Positions 24,431 through 33,434 of a stretch of DNA of 34,821 bases are shown in pieces. The stretch spans positions 1-34,821 of the forward strand of contig NZ_DAHVHY010000017.1 in the NCBI RefSeq assembly GCF_027322205.1. Reading direction: 5' to 3'. The DNA is from Acidithiobacillus sp. Its GTDB lineage: Bacteria > Pseudomonadota > Gammaproteobacteria > Acidithiobacillales > Acidithiobacillaceae. Position 1 is the first letter of the stretch. Each line of letters begins with the position of its first letter. A model generated the notes under the pieces. The model had not been told where the DNA came from and ran no database searches. It worked only from the letters and a program-made list of their open reading frames with translations. Position numbers and translations under genes: made by a program.

Positions 24431-24461
24431 TTGACGAGAAATGGCAATGTCTCTGCATAAT
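24431..24461 (+). promoter_or_regulatory. candidate promoter of the NlpC/P60 gene
   Basis: TTGACG (24431-24436) and CATAAT (24456-24461) have a 19-base spacing, longer than ideal. They lie about 57 bases before ATG 24518. Confidence 0.35.
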
Positions 24462-24517
24462 CAGCCAGAAGGCAGATTACGCAGCGGCGATTCCCAGGTG
24501 ATTCGGGAGACGAAGGA

Positions 24518-25648
24518 ATGCAGAAAAAGCATCGCTGGCAGGTTGCTATGGCGGTATTGACGTTTCTGGGCGGGATCGGGGTGTGTCAGGCGGCGCTGCA
24601 CGAGGCAGGCCACAAGGCTTGGTATCGGATCAGTCACCACACCCACGCTCGACCCCATTATAAGAGCACGTCGAAAAGCTCGAAAGCAGCCCAACTACAG
24701 TTTATCCGCAACAAGGGGTTGGTACCCGCCAGGCAGGTGAAAAGGGTGGTTTTTCGCACTGCCCATGGGACAGCGTTGCGTGCCCCCAAAAACGATTATA
24801 GGGCATTGACACCGACGGTGTTGCAGTTGATGCATCTCGCGCCCGTCGAATTTGCCGGAGTGGGTGCTGCACCACAGCGCGTTTCGGCTTACGACTTCAA
24901 GGTGCAATCCTTTCCTGCAGCCGATGCGGAGCAGGTAACGAGCCTCGTTTTTGTCGATCATTCGCTGGCGCTGGCCAGGGCAGGTATGGTGACGGATGAC
25001 ACTCCGGTCGTTCTTCCAGAAAACCTCATAGCAGCGCCAGTTGCGGTAGTTGCCACTTCAGCACCAGAGCAGTCTCATTTACGACTTGCTTTGGAGATGT
25101 TGGCCAGCCACGCCTATTATTGGGCACGCCACCCCTTGCAGGCGTTGGAAACCAGTGGCAATGCCGCTGTCGGGCCACAAGCGGCGGCCGATCTGGCCAG
25201 TGATATCGCGCAAGAAGGGCAGCATGCGGAAACGGACAGCCATTCCGGTTACAATTCCTGGCTATCACCTCGTTCGATGGTGGTTTCCGCACTTAAGTTT
25301 ATTGGTGCTCCCTATCGCTGGGGTGGTATGAGTCCGTCCTCTGGATTCGACTGTAGTGGCTTTGTTAAATACATACTGGCGAAGTTTGATATTCAGGTGC
25401 CGCGCACCTCTTATGCCCAGGCAGCCGAGTTGCGGAAAGTTTCCAGGGTTAACCTGAAACCGGGTGATCTGGTGTTTTTTGACACCATGCACCGGCCTTA
25501 TTCCCATGTCGGGATTTACATTGGCCACCAGCACTTCGTCAGTGCCCAGACTCCGCGCACGGGTGTCCAGGTGGCAAGTCTGGATGACCCCTACTGGGCG
25601 GCACATTTTGACGGAGCGCGTAGTTTGCCGGTATCCAACGCTTCCTGA
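24518..25648 (+). CDS. exported NlpC/P60 cysteine peptidase
   Basis: The 376-residue protein has a signal peptide (QKKHRWQ basic start, hydrophobic core to about residue 25), a long non-conserved middle (30-245), and a C-terminal NlpC/P60 domain (about 255-370). The domain has FDCSGF with Cys279, HVGIYIG with His330, and a third polar residue in GHQHF. These enzymes cut peptide cross-bridges in peptidoglycan. The middle region is unusually His/Lys/Ser-rich near 40-60 and may bind the cell wall. GGGAG at 24505-24509 precedes the start. A bidirectional-type terminator follows. Confidence 0.88.
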   Translation: MQKKHRWQVAMAVLTFLGGIGVCQAALHEAGHKAWYRISHHTHARPHYKSTSKSSKAAQLQFIRNKGLVPARQVKRVVFRTAHGTALRAPKNDYRALTPTVLQLMHLAPVEFAGVGAAPQRVSAYDFKVQSFPAADAEQVTSLVFVDHSLALARAGMVTDDTPVVLPENLIAAPVAVVATSAPEQSHLRLALEMLASHAYYWARHPLQALETSGNAAVGPQAAADLASDIAQEGQHAETDSHSGYNSWLSPRSMVVSALKFIGAPYRWGGMSPSSGFDCSGFVKYILAKFDIQVPRTSYAQAAELRKVSRVNLKPGDLVFFDTMHRPYSHVGIYIGHQHFVSAQTPRTGVQVASLDDPYWAAHFDGARSLPVSNAS

Positions 25649-25678
25649 TGACGAATGAATTTTTGCTCGTCGCTTGCT

Positions 25679-25713
25679 AAAAACCCGCGCTCTGTTGCAG
25701 TCCGCGGGTTTTT
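25679..25713. terminator. bidirectional Rho-independent terminator
   Basis: AAAAACCCGCG pairs with CGCGGGTTTTT in an 11-bp stem around a 13-base loop. It serves the NlpC/P60 gene on the plus strand and, by its A-rich left arm, could serve the minus-strand small genes ending at 25765. Confidence 0.88.
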
Positions 25714-25764
25714 AGTGTGTGCAACGCGATCGGCCCGGATGGATCGTCGCTATGCACATCGCGC

Positions 25765-25986
25765 CTAGGCGTCCTGCTCTATATCATCCGGCGTTTTCCA
25801 CTCGTAGCGATCGGATACCTGGGCCTGGGCAGCCGTGAAGCCTTCTTTCCGGAGCAGTTCGGCCAGCGCCACTGCCCCTGGACCGGCCGCTTTCTGGTTC
25901 TCCAGGATATTGCTGGCGATTTGCGCCGCCTCATGGGTGGTCAGAACAACTTCTACGCTCTGCTCCTGCTCTTCGCGAATTTGCAT
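25765..25986 (-). CDS. very small protein of unknown function
   Basis: The 73-residue acidic protein has a Glu/Gln-rich start (REEQEQSVEVV) and a predicted helix with HEAAQIASNILENQKAAG. The C-terminus is polar, ending DDIEQDA. No family recognised. AAAGGAAG lies just before ATG 25986. It follows the other small gene by 12 bases, so they form one transcript. Confidence 0.7.
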   Translation of the reverse strand: MQIREEQEQSVEVVLTTHEAAQIASNILENQKAAGPGAVALAELLRKEGFTAAQAQVSDRYEWKTPDDIEQDA

Positions 25987-25998
25987 GGATGGCTTCCT

Positions 25999-26193
25999 TT
26001 AGTCAAAAACATGGGGTGGTTGTTTGAAGTGATCATCTGTCCGGTAGTCCTGCTCGGCCAGCAGGTAGACAATATCCAAGGTGTCCTTGGCAAAGTTTTC
26101 GGCATTTTTAACGATGGGTTCGACTATTTTAGCAAGGTCCTTTTTGTCGAAGCGGATGGTGATGCCGTGCTTGTCTTTATGGATGACTTCCAT
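25999..26193 (-). CDS. very small protein of unknown function
   Basis: The 64-residue protein begins with a strand-like MEVIHKDKHGITIRFDKKD and continues as a helix (LAKIVEPIVKNAENFAKDTLDIVYLL). The start ATG 26193 is chosen over a longer frame from 26265 because AAGGAGA lies 6 bases upstream. No family recognised. A two-gene toxin-antitoxin unit was considered but neither product shows a known motif. Confidence 0.7.
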   Translation of the reverse strand: MEVIHKDKHGITIRFDKKDLAKIVEPIVKNAENFAKDTLDIVYLLAEQDYRTDDHFKQPPHVFD

Positions 26194-26289
26194 GCGTGCT
26201 CTCCTTTTTGAAGTCAACAGGCAGCGCGTTCTGTCGAGGAATGATTGCGCTTGTCTATGGTGCATATAGTGTGATCAGCTTTTAGAGGT

Positions 26290-26649
26290 TTAGTTCAGCC
26301 TGAGTGCCTTGTCAAAGGGCGCTGCCGCATGGCCGGGTGCCGGACTCTGGTCCATGCGGGCGAGCAGACGCAAGCCGCCGATGACGCCGGTGATGCGCGC
26401 GCGCACGGCGTCCTTCCAGCTACCCTGGGCCAGGGGCCAGTATTTGCATTGGGTATGCGTCGCGCGCGGGATGTCTGGCGCCGTGCGGCAGTCGAGGGCG
26501 ATGAGGAGATCGGGCCAGGCATGGTCGGGTTCATCCATCCTCGCTTCCAGCCAGTCCGCACCCAAGGCTTCCGCCAAAGTGGCGGCATAGCGGGCCTTTG
26601 CTGGATCAGTTGGATGCCAGAACAGGATGCGCACGCGCCGTTTATACAT
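26290..26649 (-). CDS. LMW-phosphatase/ArsC-like fold protein without the catalytic loop
   Basis: The 119-residue protein has the outline of the low-molecular-weight tyrosine phosphatase / thioredoxin-type arsenate reductase fold: a first strand RILFWHP, a helix, LLIALDC at about 48-54, KYWPLAQGS at about 69-77 and a C-terminal helix. The P-loop that normally reads CxxNxxRS is here HPTDPAKA, so the nucleophile Cys and loop Arg are lacking. It is probably not an active phosphatase. ATG 26649 has AAGGGC nearby on the minus strand. It diverges from the DinG-like helicase. Fold assignment is tentative. Confidence 0.6.
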   Translation of the reverse strand: MYKRRVRILFWHPTDPAKARYAATLAEALGADWLEARMDEPDHAWPDLLIALDCRTAPDIPRATHTQCKYWPLAQGSWKDAVRARITGVIGGLRLLARMDQSPAPGHAAAPFDKALRLN

Positions 26650-26672
26650 GGAATGCCCTTTTTGCCACGAAA

Positions 26673-26702
26673 TTGTGTAAAAATAGCAGGACTGACGATA
26701 AA
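26673..26702 (+). promoter_or_regulatory. candidate promoter of the DinG/YoaA operon
   Basis: TTGTGT (26673-26678) and GATAAA (26697-26702) are 18 bases apart in the 70-bp divergent gap, 18 bases before GTG 26720. Confidence 0.3.
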
Positions 26703-26719
26703 ACGGGAGCGGCAATGGG

Positions 26720-28642
26720 GTGTCGGGAGTGATCGGGGAGGAGGACTGGTCCGTGCAGTTGGGGCGGGCCGGGGCGTTGGCCCAAGTGCTGCCGCAGTTT
26801 CGGGCGCGGACGCAGCAGCAGGCCATGGCCGCGCAGGTGGCCCATACCTTGCACAATGGTGGTGTTGCCCTGATCGAAGCGGGGACAGGGACGGGCAAAA
26901 CTTTCGCTTATCTCCTGCCGGCCATGCTTTCCGGGCGCAAAGTACTGGTCTCTACCGGTAGCAAGGCCTTGCAGGATCAGATTCTGGAAAAGGATATTCC
27001 GCTGCTGTTGCGAGCTACCGGAAAGCCGCTGCGGGTCAGTCGCCTCAAGGGGAGGGCCAATTATCTCTGTCGGCATCGTCTGCAACGTTTCGGTGCCGAG
27101 GGCGTGGCACCCGCTCTGGCGGCACCTTTGGCGCGGGTGGCGGACTGGGCCGGACGGACTCGGGAGGGGGATATTGGCGAGCTGACTTCGGTGCCCGAGG
27201 ATTCGCCGGTCTGGCCCCTGGTGACCTCGACCCGGGACAACTGCCTCGGCAGCGATTGTCCAGAGCATGGGCGTTGCCACGTCATTGAGGCGCGACGGCA
27301 GGCGCAGGAGGCGGATATTCTGGTGGTGAATCATCACCTGCTCTTCTCTGATCTGGCGTTGAAGGCGAACGGCATGGGGGATTTGTTGCCGCGGGTCGAG
27401 GCGATAGTGCTGGATGAGGCGCATCAGGTGCTGGATCTGGCCGGACGTTATTTCGGTCAGCAACTGAGCAGTCATCAGCTCTGGGATTGGGCACGGGACA
27501 GTCGTGCCGAAACCCTGACCGAGGCGGGGGATGATGAATGCTTACTGGCTGCAGCGGCGCAGGTGGAAACCCTCACGACTGCGTGGCGAACTACATTGGG
27601 TCCCGGTGAGGAGCGCGGGTCCTGGACCCTGCATACGGATAACGCGCAAAGTGCTGCCTTTGCCCGTCTGCGTCAGGCCGTGGCGGAGCTGAATCAGGCA
27701 CTGACCGCGGCCGCAGCGCGTGGCAAGGGCCTGGAGCAATGTGCGGCACGCGGCGCAACCCTGCTGGCGACAGTCGATTTTTTTACAACGCACAATGCCC
27801 CGAATATGGTGTTCTGGCAGGAAAAGAAGGCGCGTACGGTGCAGTTCCATGCGACCCCGCTGGATGTCGCAGCACCTTTGCAGCGGCATCTGCTGGAGCC
27901 GGTGGAAAGTGTGATCCTGACCAGCGCGACTTTGCGGGTCGGTGACAGTTTCACCAGCACCGAGCGGGTCCTGGGTTTGACGGGTGCGAGCACCTTTACC
28001 GCTGCATCACCCTTTGATTATGCCCGGCAATCCTTGCTGTATCTGCCACCGGCGATGCCGGAGCCCAATCATCCCACGTATACCCAGGCTTGTCTGGAAG
28101 CCGCTGCACCGGTCATTGAGGCCAGTGGCGGACGAACCTTTTTCCTCTTCACCAGTCACCGGGCCTTGCAGGAGGCTGCGGCATCCTTGTCGCAGCGGCT
28201 GTCCTTCCCTATTCTGGTGCAGGGGAGCATGCCGCGACCCCGTCTTCTGGACCGTTTTCGCAGTCTGGGTAATGCGGTGCTGCTGGGGGCGGCGAGTTTC
28301 TGGGAGGGGGTGGATGTGCAGGGTGAAGCGCTCTCCTGCGTCATTATCGACAAATTGCCTTTTGCCAGTCCCGCGGACCCGATTCTGCGGGCGCGCACGG
28401 AACAGTGCCAGGCGGCGGGCGGCGAGCCTTTCCGGGAATTGCAGATCCCCCAGGCGGTCATTGCCCTGCGCCAGGGTGTTGGGCGGCTGATACGCTCCGA
28501 GACGGATCGCGGCGTGCTCATGCTCTGCGATCCACGCCTGCGCACAAAGGGCTACGGACGGATTTTTCTCGATAGTCTGCCGCCCATGCAGCGTGTTTCC
28601 AGCCTCGATGCGGTCCAAGCCTTCTGGCGGGAAAAAGCCTGA
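26720..28642 (+). CDS. DinG/YoaA-family ATP-dependent DNA helicase
   Basis: The 640-residue XPD-like superfamily 2 helicase has Walker A EAGTGTGKT (53-61), DEAH at 232-235, and four cysteines (117, 175, 180, 186) in the spacing of a 4Fe-4S domain. VNHHLLFSD and the late EGVDVQGE/ GVGRLIRSETDRG motifs VI complete the set. Such enzymes unwind DNA during repair and damage response; YoaA is linked to the replication clamp loader in E. coli. The start is GTG 26720 with GGAGC upstream. The stop overlaps the TsaB start by one base (TGATG). Confidence 0.92.
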   Translation: MSGVIGEEDWSVQLGRAGALAQVLPQFRARTQQQAMAAQVAHTLHNGGVALIEAGTGTGKTFAYLLPAMLSGRKVLVSTGSKALQDQILEKDIPLLLRATGKPLRVSRLKGRANYLCRHRLQRFGAEGVAPALAAPLARVADWAGRTREGDIGELTSVPEDSPVWPLVTSTRDNCLGSDCPEHGRCHVIEARRQAQEADILVVNHHLLFSDLALKANGMGDLLPRVEAIVLDEAHQVLDLAGRYFGQQLSSHQLWDWARDSRAETLTEAGDDECLLAAAAQVETLTTAWRTTLGPGEERGSWTLHTDNAQSAAFARLRQAVAELNQALTAAAARGKGLEQCAARGATLLATVDFFTTHNAPNMVFWQEKKARTVQFHATPLDVAAPLQRHLLEPVESVILTSATLRVGDSFTSTERVLGLTGASTFTAASPFDYARQSLLYLPPAMPEPNHPTYTQACLEAAAPVIEASGGRTFFLFTSHRALQEAAASLSQRLSFPILVQGSMPRPRLLDRFRSLGNAVLLGAASFWEGVDVQGEALSCVIIDKLPFASPADPILRARTEQCQAAGGEPFRELQIPQAVIALRQGVGRLIRSETDRGVLMLCDPRLRTKGYGRIFLDSLPPMQRVSSLDAVQAFWREKA

Positions 28643-29316
28643 TGGACGCGCGCCGTTTCCTGGCCATGGATACCGCCACCGAAGCTTGCTCGGTGGCGGT
28701 CAGTACGTCAGATGGGGTGCTGGAAGAGCTTGTCGTGGCGGCTCATGGCCACAGTCAGTTGTTGTTGCCCATGATTCAGCGGGTGCTGGATCGTGCCGGC
28801 ATGACTCTCGCCGATATAGAGGCAATTGCTTGCGGTGTAGGTCCCGGTGGCTTCACCGGAGTGCGTATTGGCGTCAGTACCGCACAGGCGCTGGCCATGG
28901 CCAGGGGATTGCCCGTCTATCCCGTTTCCAGTTTGCAGGCACTGGCTGCGACGGTGCCGCAGCCGCAGGTGCTGGCGGCGCTTGATGCGCGTCGGGGCGA
29001 AGTTTACGCAGGGGTGTTTTGTCAGGACGCGCAGGGTATCCCTCAGTTGCAAGGTACGGAAAAAGTCTGTGCACCCGATGTCGTAGACTGGCCCTCTGCT
29101 GGTCAGTGGTGGGGGCTGGGTACCGGCTGGCAAGTCTACCATGCCCACTGGCAGGGGACTGGCGTACTCGGTTGGCGTGGTGACAGTTTTCCGCGGGCCG
29201 AGGCCGTATTGCGCCTTGCGCAGACGCGTTGTCAGACAGGAGATCGCGGCATTTCCCCGGCGTTGCTGGAGCCGCACTATATCCGTCCATCCCTGCCGGA
29301 GGCGCAACAAAAATGA
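28642..29316 (+). CDS. tsaB: TsaB, tRNA threonylcarbamoyladenosine synthesis protein
   Basis: The 224-residue ASKHA-fold protein has AMDTATEACSVAV at the start, a GHSQLLLPMI segment and CGVGPGGFTGVRIG (about 64-77), the TsaB hallmark. TsaB forms the TsaBDE complex that makes t6A37 on tRNAs decoding ANN codons. It overlaps the helicase by one base and rimI by 4 bases. A tsaB-rimI pair is a common gene order. Length is standard. Confidence 0.94.
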   Translation: MDARRFLAMDTATEACSVAVSTSDGVLEELVVAAHGHSQLLLPMIQRVLDRAGMTLADIEAIACGVGPGGFTGVRIGVSTAQALAMARGLPVYPVSSLQALAATVPQPQVLAALDARRGEVYAGVFCQDAQGIPQLQGTEKVCAPDVVDWPSAGQWWGLGTGWQVYHAHWQGTGVLGWRGDSFPRAEAVLRLAQTRCQTGDRGISPALLEPHYIRPSLPEAQQK

Positions 29317-29783
29317 ATCTGCGCCCCATGCAGGCCGATGATTTGGATGCCGTGGCGACGCTGGAATCGCACATTTCACCGGGACCCTGGACGCGGGGTA
29401 TTTTCCGCGACTGCATGCAGGCGGGTTATGATGCCTGGATTATGGAGGATGACGCCGGCGTGCTGGTGGCCTTTGGAGTCTTGTCCACGGGTGCGGCCGA
29501 GGCGCATATCCTCAATCTTGGTGTGGTGCCTGCCCTGCGTCGGCGCGGTTTTGGACGGCGCATGCTGCAACATCTTCTCTGCCGGGCCAGGCAACTGGGT
29601 GCGCAAAGGGCCTTTCTCGAAGTACGGGTGTCCAATGCCGGTGCGCAGGATCTGTATCGTTCCCAGGGTTTCCATGAAATCGGGGTGCGTTTGAATTATT
29701 ATCGTAATGAAGAGGGTCGGGAGGATGCGCTGGTTTTGTCCTTGTCGCTTCTGCCGTCCGTAAATCAACTCAGAGAAGGTTAA
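29313..29783 (+). CDS. rimI: RimI-type ribosomal-protein alanine N-acetyltransferase
   Basis: The 156-residue GNAT protein has AHILNLGVVPALRRRGFG (acetyl-CoA binding motif A, R/Q-x-x-G-x-G/A) at about 64-82, and LEVRVSNAGAQDLYRSQGF with the family N-A-L-Y pattern. RimI acetylates the N-terminus of ribosomal protein S18. ATG 29313 is set by the ATGA overlap with tsaB, with GGAGG about 10 bases upstream; an upstream longer frame is not needed. Position next to tsaB supports the call. Confidence 0.92.
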   Translation: MNLRPMQADDLDAVATLESHISPGPWTRGIFRDCMQAGYDAWIMEDDAGVLVAFGVLSTGAAEAHILNLGVVPALRRRGFGRRMLQHLLCRARQLGAQRAFLEVRVSNAGAQDLYRSQGFHEIGVRLNYYRNEEGREDALVLSLSLLPSVNQLREG

Positions 29784-29789
29784 TCTTTT

Positions 29790-31409
29790 ATGTCGTCATC
29801 CCCTGTTGCTGCGGCCTCGGCCGACGCGTTTATTGACGCCATTCGGCGTCGCCGCACCTTTGCCATCATCTCCCATCCCGATGCCGGCAAGACGACGCTT
29901 ACCGAAAAACTCCTGCTCTTCGGGGGCGCGATTCAGTTGGCGGGGACGGTCAAAGCGCGCAAAAGCAGTCGTCACGCCACCAGCGATTGGATGGCCATCG
30001 AAAAGAGTCGCGGCATTTCCGTCGCCAGTTCGGTGATGCAGTTTGAATATGACGAGCATGTCATCAATTTGCTGGACACGCCGGGTCATCAGGACTTCTC
30101 CGAAGATACTTACCGGGTACTGACGGCGGTGGATTCGGCGCTGATGGTGATCGACGGCGGCAATGGCGTTGAGGCGCAGACCATCAAGCTGCTGGAAGTC
30201 TGCCGCCTGCGCGATACCCCCATCATCACCTTCATGAACAAGTTCGACCGTGAAAGCCGCGATCCGACGGAATTGCTGGATGAGGTGGAGTCGGTACTGG
30301 GTATCCGGTGCGCGCCGGTCACTTGGCCCATCGGTATGGGCAAGCGTTTTCGGGGGGTCTACCACCTGCTGCGCGATGAGGTGCTGGTGTTCGCCGCTGG
30401 TGAGGAAACCCGGGAGCAGACGGTGGAGCGGATTGCCGGGATCAATAACCCGGAGTTGGATCGCCGCTTTCCTGAAGAAATGTCTGAGTTGCGGGAACAG
30501 GTGGACTTACTGCGTGGTGCCTCCCACCCCTTCGCGCTGGAGGATTTTCTAGAGGGACAGCAGACGCCAGTGTTTTTCGGCTCGGCCATCAATAACTTCG
30601 GGGTGCGGGAATTGCTGGGAGCTCTTATCGACTGGGCGCCTTCGCCTCGCCCCCGTCCCACCACGGGACGGACAGTGCAGCCCGAAGAAGAGGCCTTCAG
30701 CGGTTTTGTGTTCAAGATTCAGGCCAATATGGACCCCCAGCACCGCGACCGGGTGGCGTTTCTCCGGGTCTGCTCCGGGCACTTTCAGCGCGGCATGAAG
30801 ATTAAACATTTGCGCCTGGGACGGGATATTCAGGTGCATAATCCCATTACTTTCCTCGCCCAGGAGCGGGAGCTGGTGGAGGAAGCCTTCGCTGGTGACA
30901 TCATCGGCCTGCATAATCACGGCAGCATTCAGATTGGCGATAGTTTCAGTCAGGGTGAAGCTCTGCAGTTCACCGGGATTCCCTACTTTGCGCCGGAGTT
31001 GTTCCGCCGGGTGCGCCTGCGTAACCCGCTCAAGGCCAAGCAACTGCAAAAGGGGCTGCAGCAGTTGGCGGAGGAAGGCGCCACCCAGGTCTTCAAACCG
31101 CGGCAAGGTGGGGATATGATCCTGGGTGCGGTCGGCGTACTGCAATTTGATGTGGTAGCGGAACGGCTGAAAACCGAATATGCCGTCGACGCGATTTTCG
31201 AGCCGGTGACGGTACAGGCGGCGCGCTGGATTCAGTGTGATGACCCCAAAATACTTGCCGAATTTACCCGCAGGCATGAAGAACAGCTCGCCGAAGATGC
31301 GGGGAATCGCCTCGCCTATCTGGCGCCTTCCCGCGTTAATCTGGACCTTACTATGGAGCGCTGGCCACAGGTGGTGTTCCATGCTACCCGTGAGCACGCG
31401 GGAACCTGA
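29790..31409 (+). CDS. prfC: peptide chain release factor 3
   Basis: The 539-residue translational GTPase has G1 HPDAGKTT (29-36), G3 DTPGHQD (96-102) and G4 NKFD (150-153), with a RF3-type C-terminal part ([13 protein letters not shown]). RF3 recycles RF1/RF2 from the ribosome after termination. The 527-540 length is typical. The start ATG 29790 follows rimI by 6 bases; GAAGG is about 10 bases upstream. Confidence 0.97.
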   Translation: MSSSPVAAASADAFIDAIRRRRTFAIISHPDAGKTTLTEKLLLFGGAIQLAGTVKARKSSRHATSDWMAIEKSRGISVASSVMQFEYDEHVINLLDTPGHQDFSEDTYRVLTAVDSALMVIDGGNGVEAQTIKLLEVCRLRDTPIITFMNKFDRESRDPTELLDEVESVLGIRCAPVTWPIGMGKRFRGVYHLLRDEVLVFAAGEETREQTVERIAGINNPELDRRFPEEMSELREQVDLLRGASHPFALEDFLEGQQTPVFFGSAINNFGVRELLGALIDWAPSPRPRPTTGRTVQPEEEAFSGFVFKIQANMDPQHRDRVAFLRVCSGHFQRGMKIKHLRLGRDIQVHNPITFLAQERELVEEAFAGDIIGLHNHGSIQIGDSFSQGEALQFTGIPYFAPELFRRVRLRNPLKAKQLQKGLQQLAEEGATQVFKPRQGGDMILGAVGVLQFDVVAERLKTEYAVDAIFEPVTVQAARWIQCDDPKILAEFTRRHEEQLAEDAGNRLAYLAPSRVNLDLTMERWPQVVFHATREHAGT

Positions 31410-31430
31410 TCCAAAGCGAAGGAGGAGGCC

Positions 31431-31874
31431 ATGTTTCGATGCGTGATACTTTTGCTGGTCGTCGGCTTGTGGCCCCTCGCGGCGCTGGCGCAGGATCTGG
31501 AATCCCTGCGCAATCAGGCCGAACAGGACCCAGCCGCGCTGGTGCGTTTGCAGCAGGCAGCATCAGCGCGGGATGCCAAGGCCGCCTTCTACCTCGGTAC
31601 CCTCTACTCGCCTCTGATCACCCGCCAGGAAAGTACCGTCGTCAAAGGCTGGCCGGCGACCTTGCACTGGTACCGTCAGGCGGCTCGCCTCGGCTGCGCC
31701 CGTGCGAATTTTGACCTGGGCCTGGCCTATGAGGAAGGCCAGGGTGTCGCCAAAAACCCGCAACGTGCGCGCAAGTATTTCTCACGGATGGCGGCAATAG
31801 CCCGTACTGAGACGGCATCGCCGTCATCGGCGAGTTCTGCGGTTGGGCGGCACACGGGTATTCATGAGGACTAG
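31431..31874 (+). CDS. exported Sel1-repeat protein
   Basis: The 147-residue protein has a signal peptide (cleavage after ALA, about residue 20) and two or three Sel1/TPR-like repeats: AAFYLGTLY, WYRQAARLGCARANFDLGLAYEEGQGV and NPQRARKYF. The C-terminal tail is Ser/Ala-rich and disordered. Sel1 repeats mediate protein contacts, often at the cell envelope. AAGGAGGAGG just before ATG 31431 is a strong ribosome binding site. Partner and function unknown. Confidence 0.85.
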   Translation: MFRCVILLLVVGLWPLAALAQDLESLRNQAEQDPAALVRLQQAASARDAKAAFYLGTLYSPLITRQESTVVKGWPATLHWYRQAARLGCARANFDLGLAYEEGQGVAKNPQRARKYFSRMAAIARTETASPSSASSAVGRHTGIHED

Positions 31875-31881
31875 GGTAAGG

Positions 31882-31902
31882 GCTGATGATATAAAAATCA
31901 GC
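31882..31902. terminator. weak hairpin between convergent genes
   Basis: GCTGAT and ATCAGC form a 6-bp stem with a 9-base AT-rich loop; a short T run (31907-31910) follows on the plus strand after GGCC. It lies between the Sel1 gene and comM, which end facing each other. Confidence 0.4.
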
Positions 31903-31920
31903 GGCCTTTTCTCTAACTGA

Positions 31921-33432
31921 TTACTGCGCCAGTGTCCGCGCCAAGCGCCGATACTGGATGGCTTCCGCCAGATGCTGGGTACTGATCGGATCGCTCCCTT
32001 CCAGATCCGCAATACTGCGGGCGACGCGCAGCACCCGATGGTAACCGCGTGCGGAGAGATGCAGGGTCTCGGTGGCGCGGTTGAGCAGGCGGGTGCCCAC
32101 TGCATCCAGGGCGCAAAACTGCTCCAGCAGTGCGCCCTGAAGTTGCGCGTTGCGCATCTGCTGGCGTTGCCACTGACGCTCAACAGCCTGCGCTATGCGT
32201 TCGCGCCAGTAGGCGGAACTTTCGCCCTGTGCCGCCTCTTGCAAGGCGCTCACCGGCAGGGCGGGCACTTCCATCTGGATGTCGATGCGGTCCAGCAGCG
32301 GGCCGGAGAGCCGACTGCGGTATTGGCTGACCTGCGCCGGGGTACAGCGGCACATCTGCTGCGGATCACCGAGATGGCCGCAGGGACAGGGATTCATCGC
32401 CGCGACCAACTGAAAACGGGCCGGAAAAGTGGCCCGCCGCGCCGCCCTGGCGATATGGATTTCTCCAGACTCCAGCGGCTCCCGCAGTACTTCCAATACC
32501 GCACGGGGGAACTCGGGCATTTCGTCCAGGAAAAGAATACCGTGGTGCGCCAGGCTGATTTCGCCGGGACGCGGGTGCGAACCCCCGCCCACCAGTGCCG
32601 CTGAAGAGGCACTATGGTGGGGGCTACGGAAAGGGCGTCTACCCCAATAGCGAATATCGAAGCCGTTTCCTTGCAGGCTGTGGATGGCGGCTACTTCCAG
32701 CGCCTCGCTGCGGCGCAGAGGGGGCAGCAGGCCAGGCAGACGCGCCGCCAGCATGCTTTTGCCGGTGCCCGGCGGGCCGGACAGGAGCAGGTGATGGCCG
32801 CCCACCGCCGCGACAATCAACGCCCGCTTGGTCGATTCCTGACCGCGTACGTCACGCAGGTCGGGGTAGGGGATGGCGGATACTTGGGCGTCCGCATCGG
32901 AGATGACTTCGGGCAGGCGATCCGTGCCGCGCAGGTGGGCGACGGCCTCTGCCAGATTTGCGCAGGCAAAGACCGGGGTGCTTTGGGCGAAAGCGGCTTC
33001 CTGGGCATTGCCTTGCGGCACCAGAATGGCGCGCCCCGCTTGCCCCGCCGCCAGTGTGCTGGAGAGCGTGCCCGTCACCGGACGCAGGCTACCGTCCAGT
33101 GCCAGTTCGCCAATCATCTCCAGTTTTTCCAGTGCCGCCGCGGGAAGTTGCCCGCTGGCGGCGAGAATGCCGATGGCCATGGGCAGATCGAAGCGGCCAC
33201 CCTCTTTGGGCAGGTCGGCGGGGGCCAGATTGACGACCATCCGCCGCGCCGGAAATTCAAAGCCGCTGTTCTGAATGGCCGAGCGCACCCGGTCCCGGGC
33301 TTCTTTGACCGCCGTTTCGGCAAGACCGACCACCGCGAAAGTGGGTAGGCCGGGACCCAAATCACACTCTACCGTCACACCTGCCGCCTGGACCCCGGTA
33401 AGGGCGCGGCTATGGACCGTCGCCAGCGGCAA
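31921..33432 (-). CDS. comM: ComM/YifB-family Mg-chelatase-like AAA+ ATPase
   Basis: The 503-residue protein has the ComM layout: an N-terminal Lon-S16-like domain (VHSRALTGVQ... NLAPADLPKEGGRFDLP), then a Walker A GPPGTGKS at 219-226, LFLDEMPEFPRAVLE Walker B, and a C-terminal AAA domain with C-x-C-x-H-type zinc-like cysteines (MNPCPCGHLGDPQQMCRC). ComM is a branch-migration helicase for natural transformation. The start is TTG 33432, preceded by AAGGGC; homologues begin with the same VHSRAL segment, so an internal ATG is unlikely. It is 2 bases after the ubiK stop. Confidence 0.94.
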   Translation of the reverse strand: MPLATVHSRALTGVQAAGVTVECDLGPGLPTFAVVGLAETAVKEARDRVRSAIQNSGFEFPARRMVVNLAPADLPKEGGRFDLPMAIGILAASGQLPAAALEKLEMIGELALDGSLRPVTGTLSSTLAAGQAGRAILVPQGNAQEAAFAQSTPVFACANLAEAVAHLRGTDRLPEVISDADAQVSAIPYPDLRDVRGQESTKRALIVAAVGGHHLLLSGPPGTGKSMLAARLPGLLPPLRRSEALEVAAIHSLQGNGFDIRYWGRRPFRSPHHSASSAALVGGGSHPRPGEISLAHHGILFLDEMPEFPRAVLEVLREPLESGEIHIARAARRATFPARFQLVAAMNPCPCGHLGDPQQMCRCTPAQVSQYRSRLSGPLLDRIDIQMEVPALPVSALQEAAQGESSAYWRERIAQAVERQWQRQQMRNAQLQGALLEQFCALDAVGTRLLNRATETLHLSARGYHRVLRVARSIADLEGSDPISTQHLAEAIQYRRLARTLAQ

Positions 33433-33434
33433 GT

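Larger units (their letters stand above)
24088..24517. other. 430-bp region without a recognisable gene
   Basis: The gap between the divergent DsbG-like and NlpC/P60 genes holds an inverted repeat (24217-24237), an orphan plus-strand terminator (24372-24394) and a candidate promoter (24431-24461). A 64-codon minus frame (24253-24447) crosses the terminator and shows no protein-like features. A small RNA ending at the terminator is possible, but no consensus promoter for it was found. Confidence 0.5.

Noticed and set aside
24253-24447. 64-codon minus-strand open frame
   Set aside because: It runs through a strong terminator hairpin and a promoter candidate, with no ribosome binding site or motif.
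26194-26265. longer start for the 64-residue gene
   Set aside because: The strong AAGGAGA site directs initiation at 26193; the extension has no such site.
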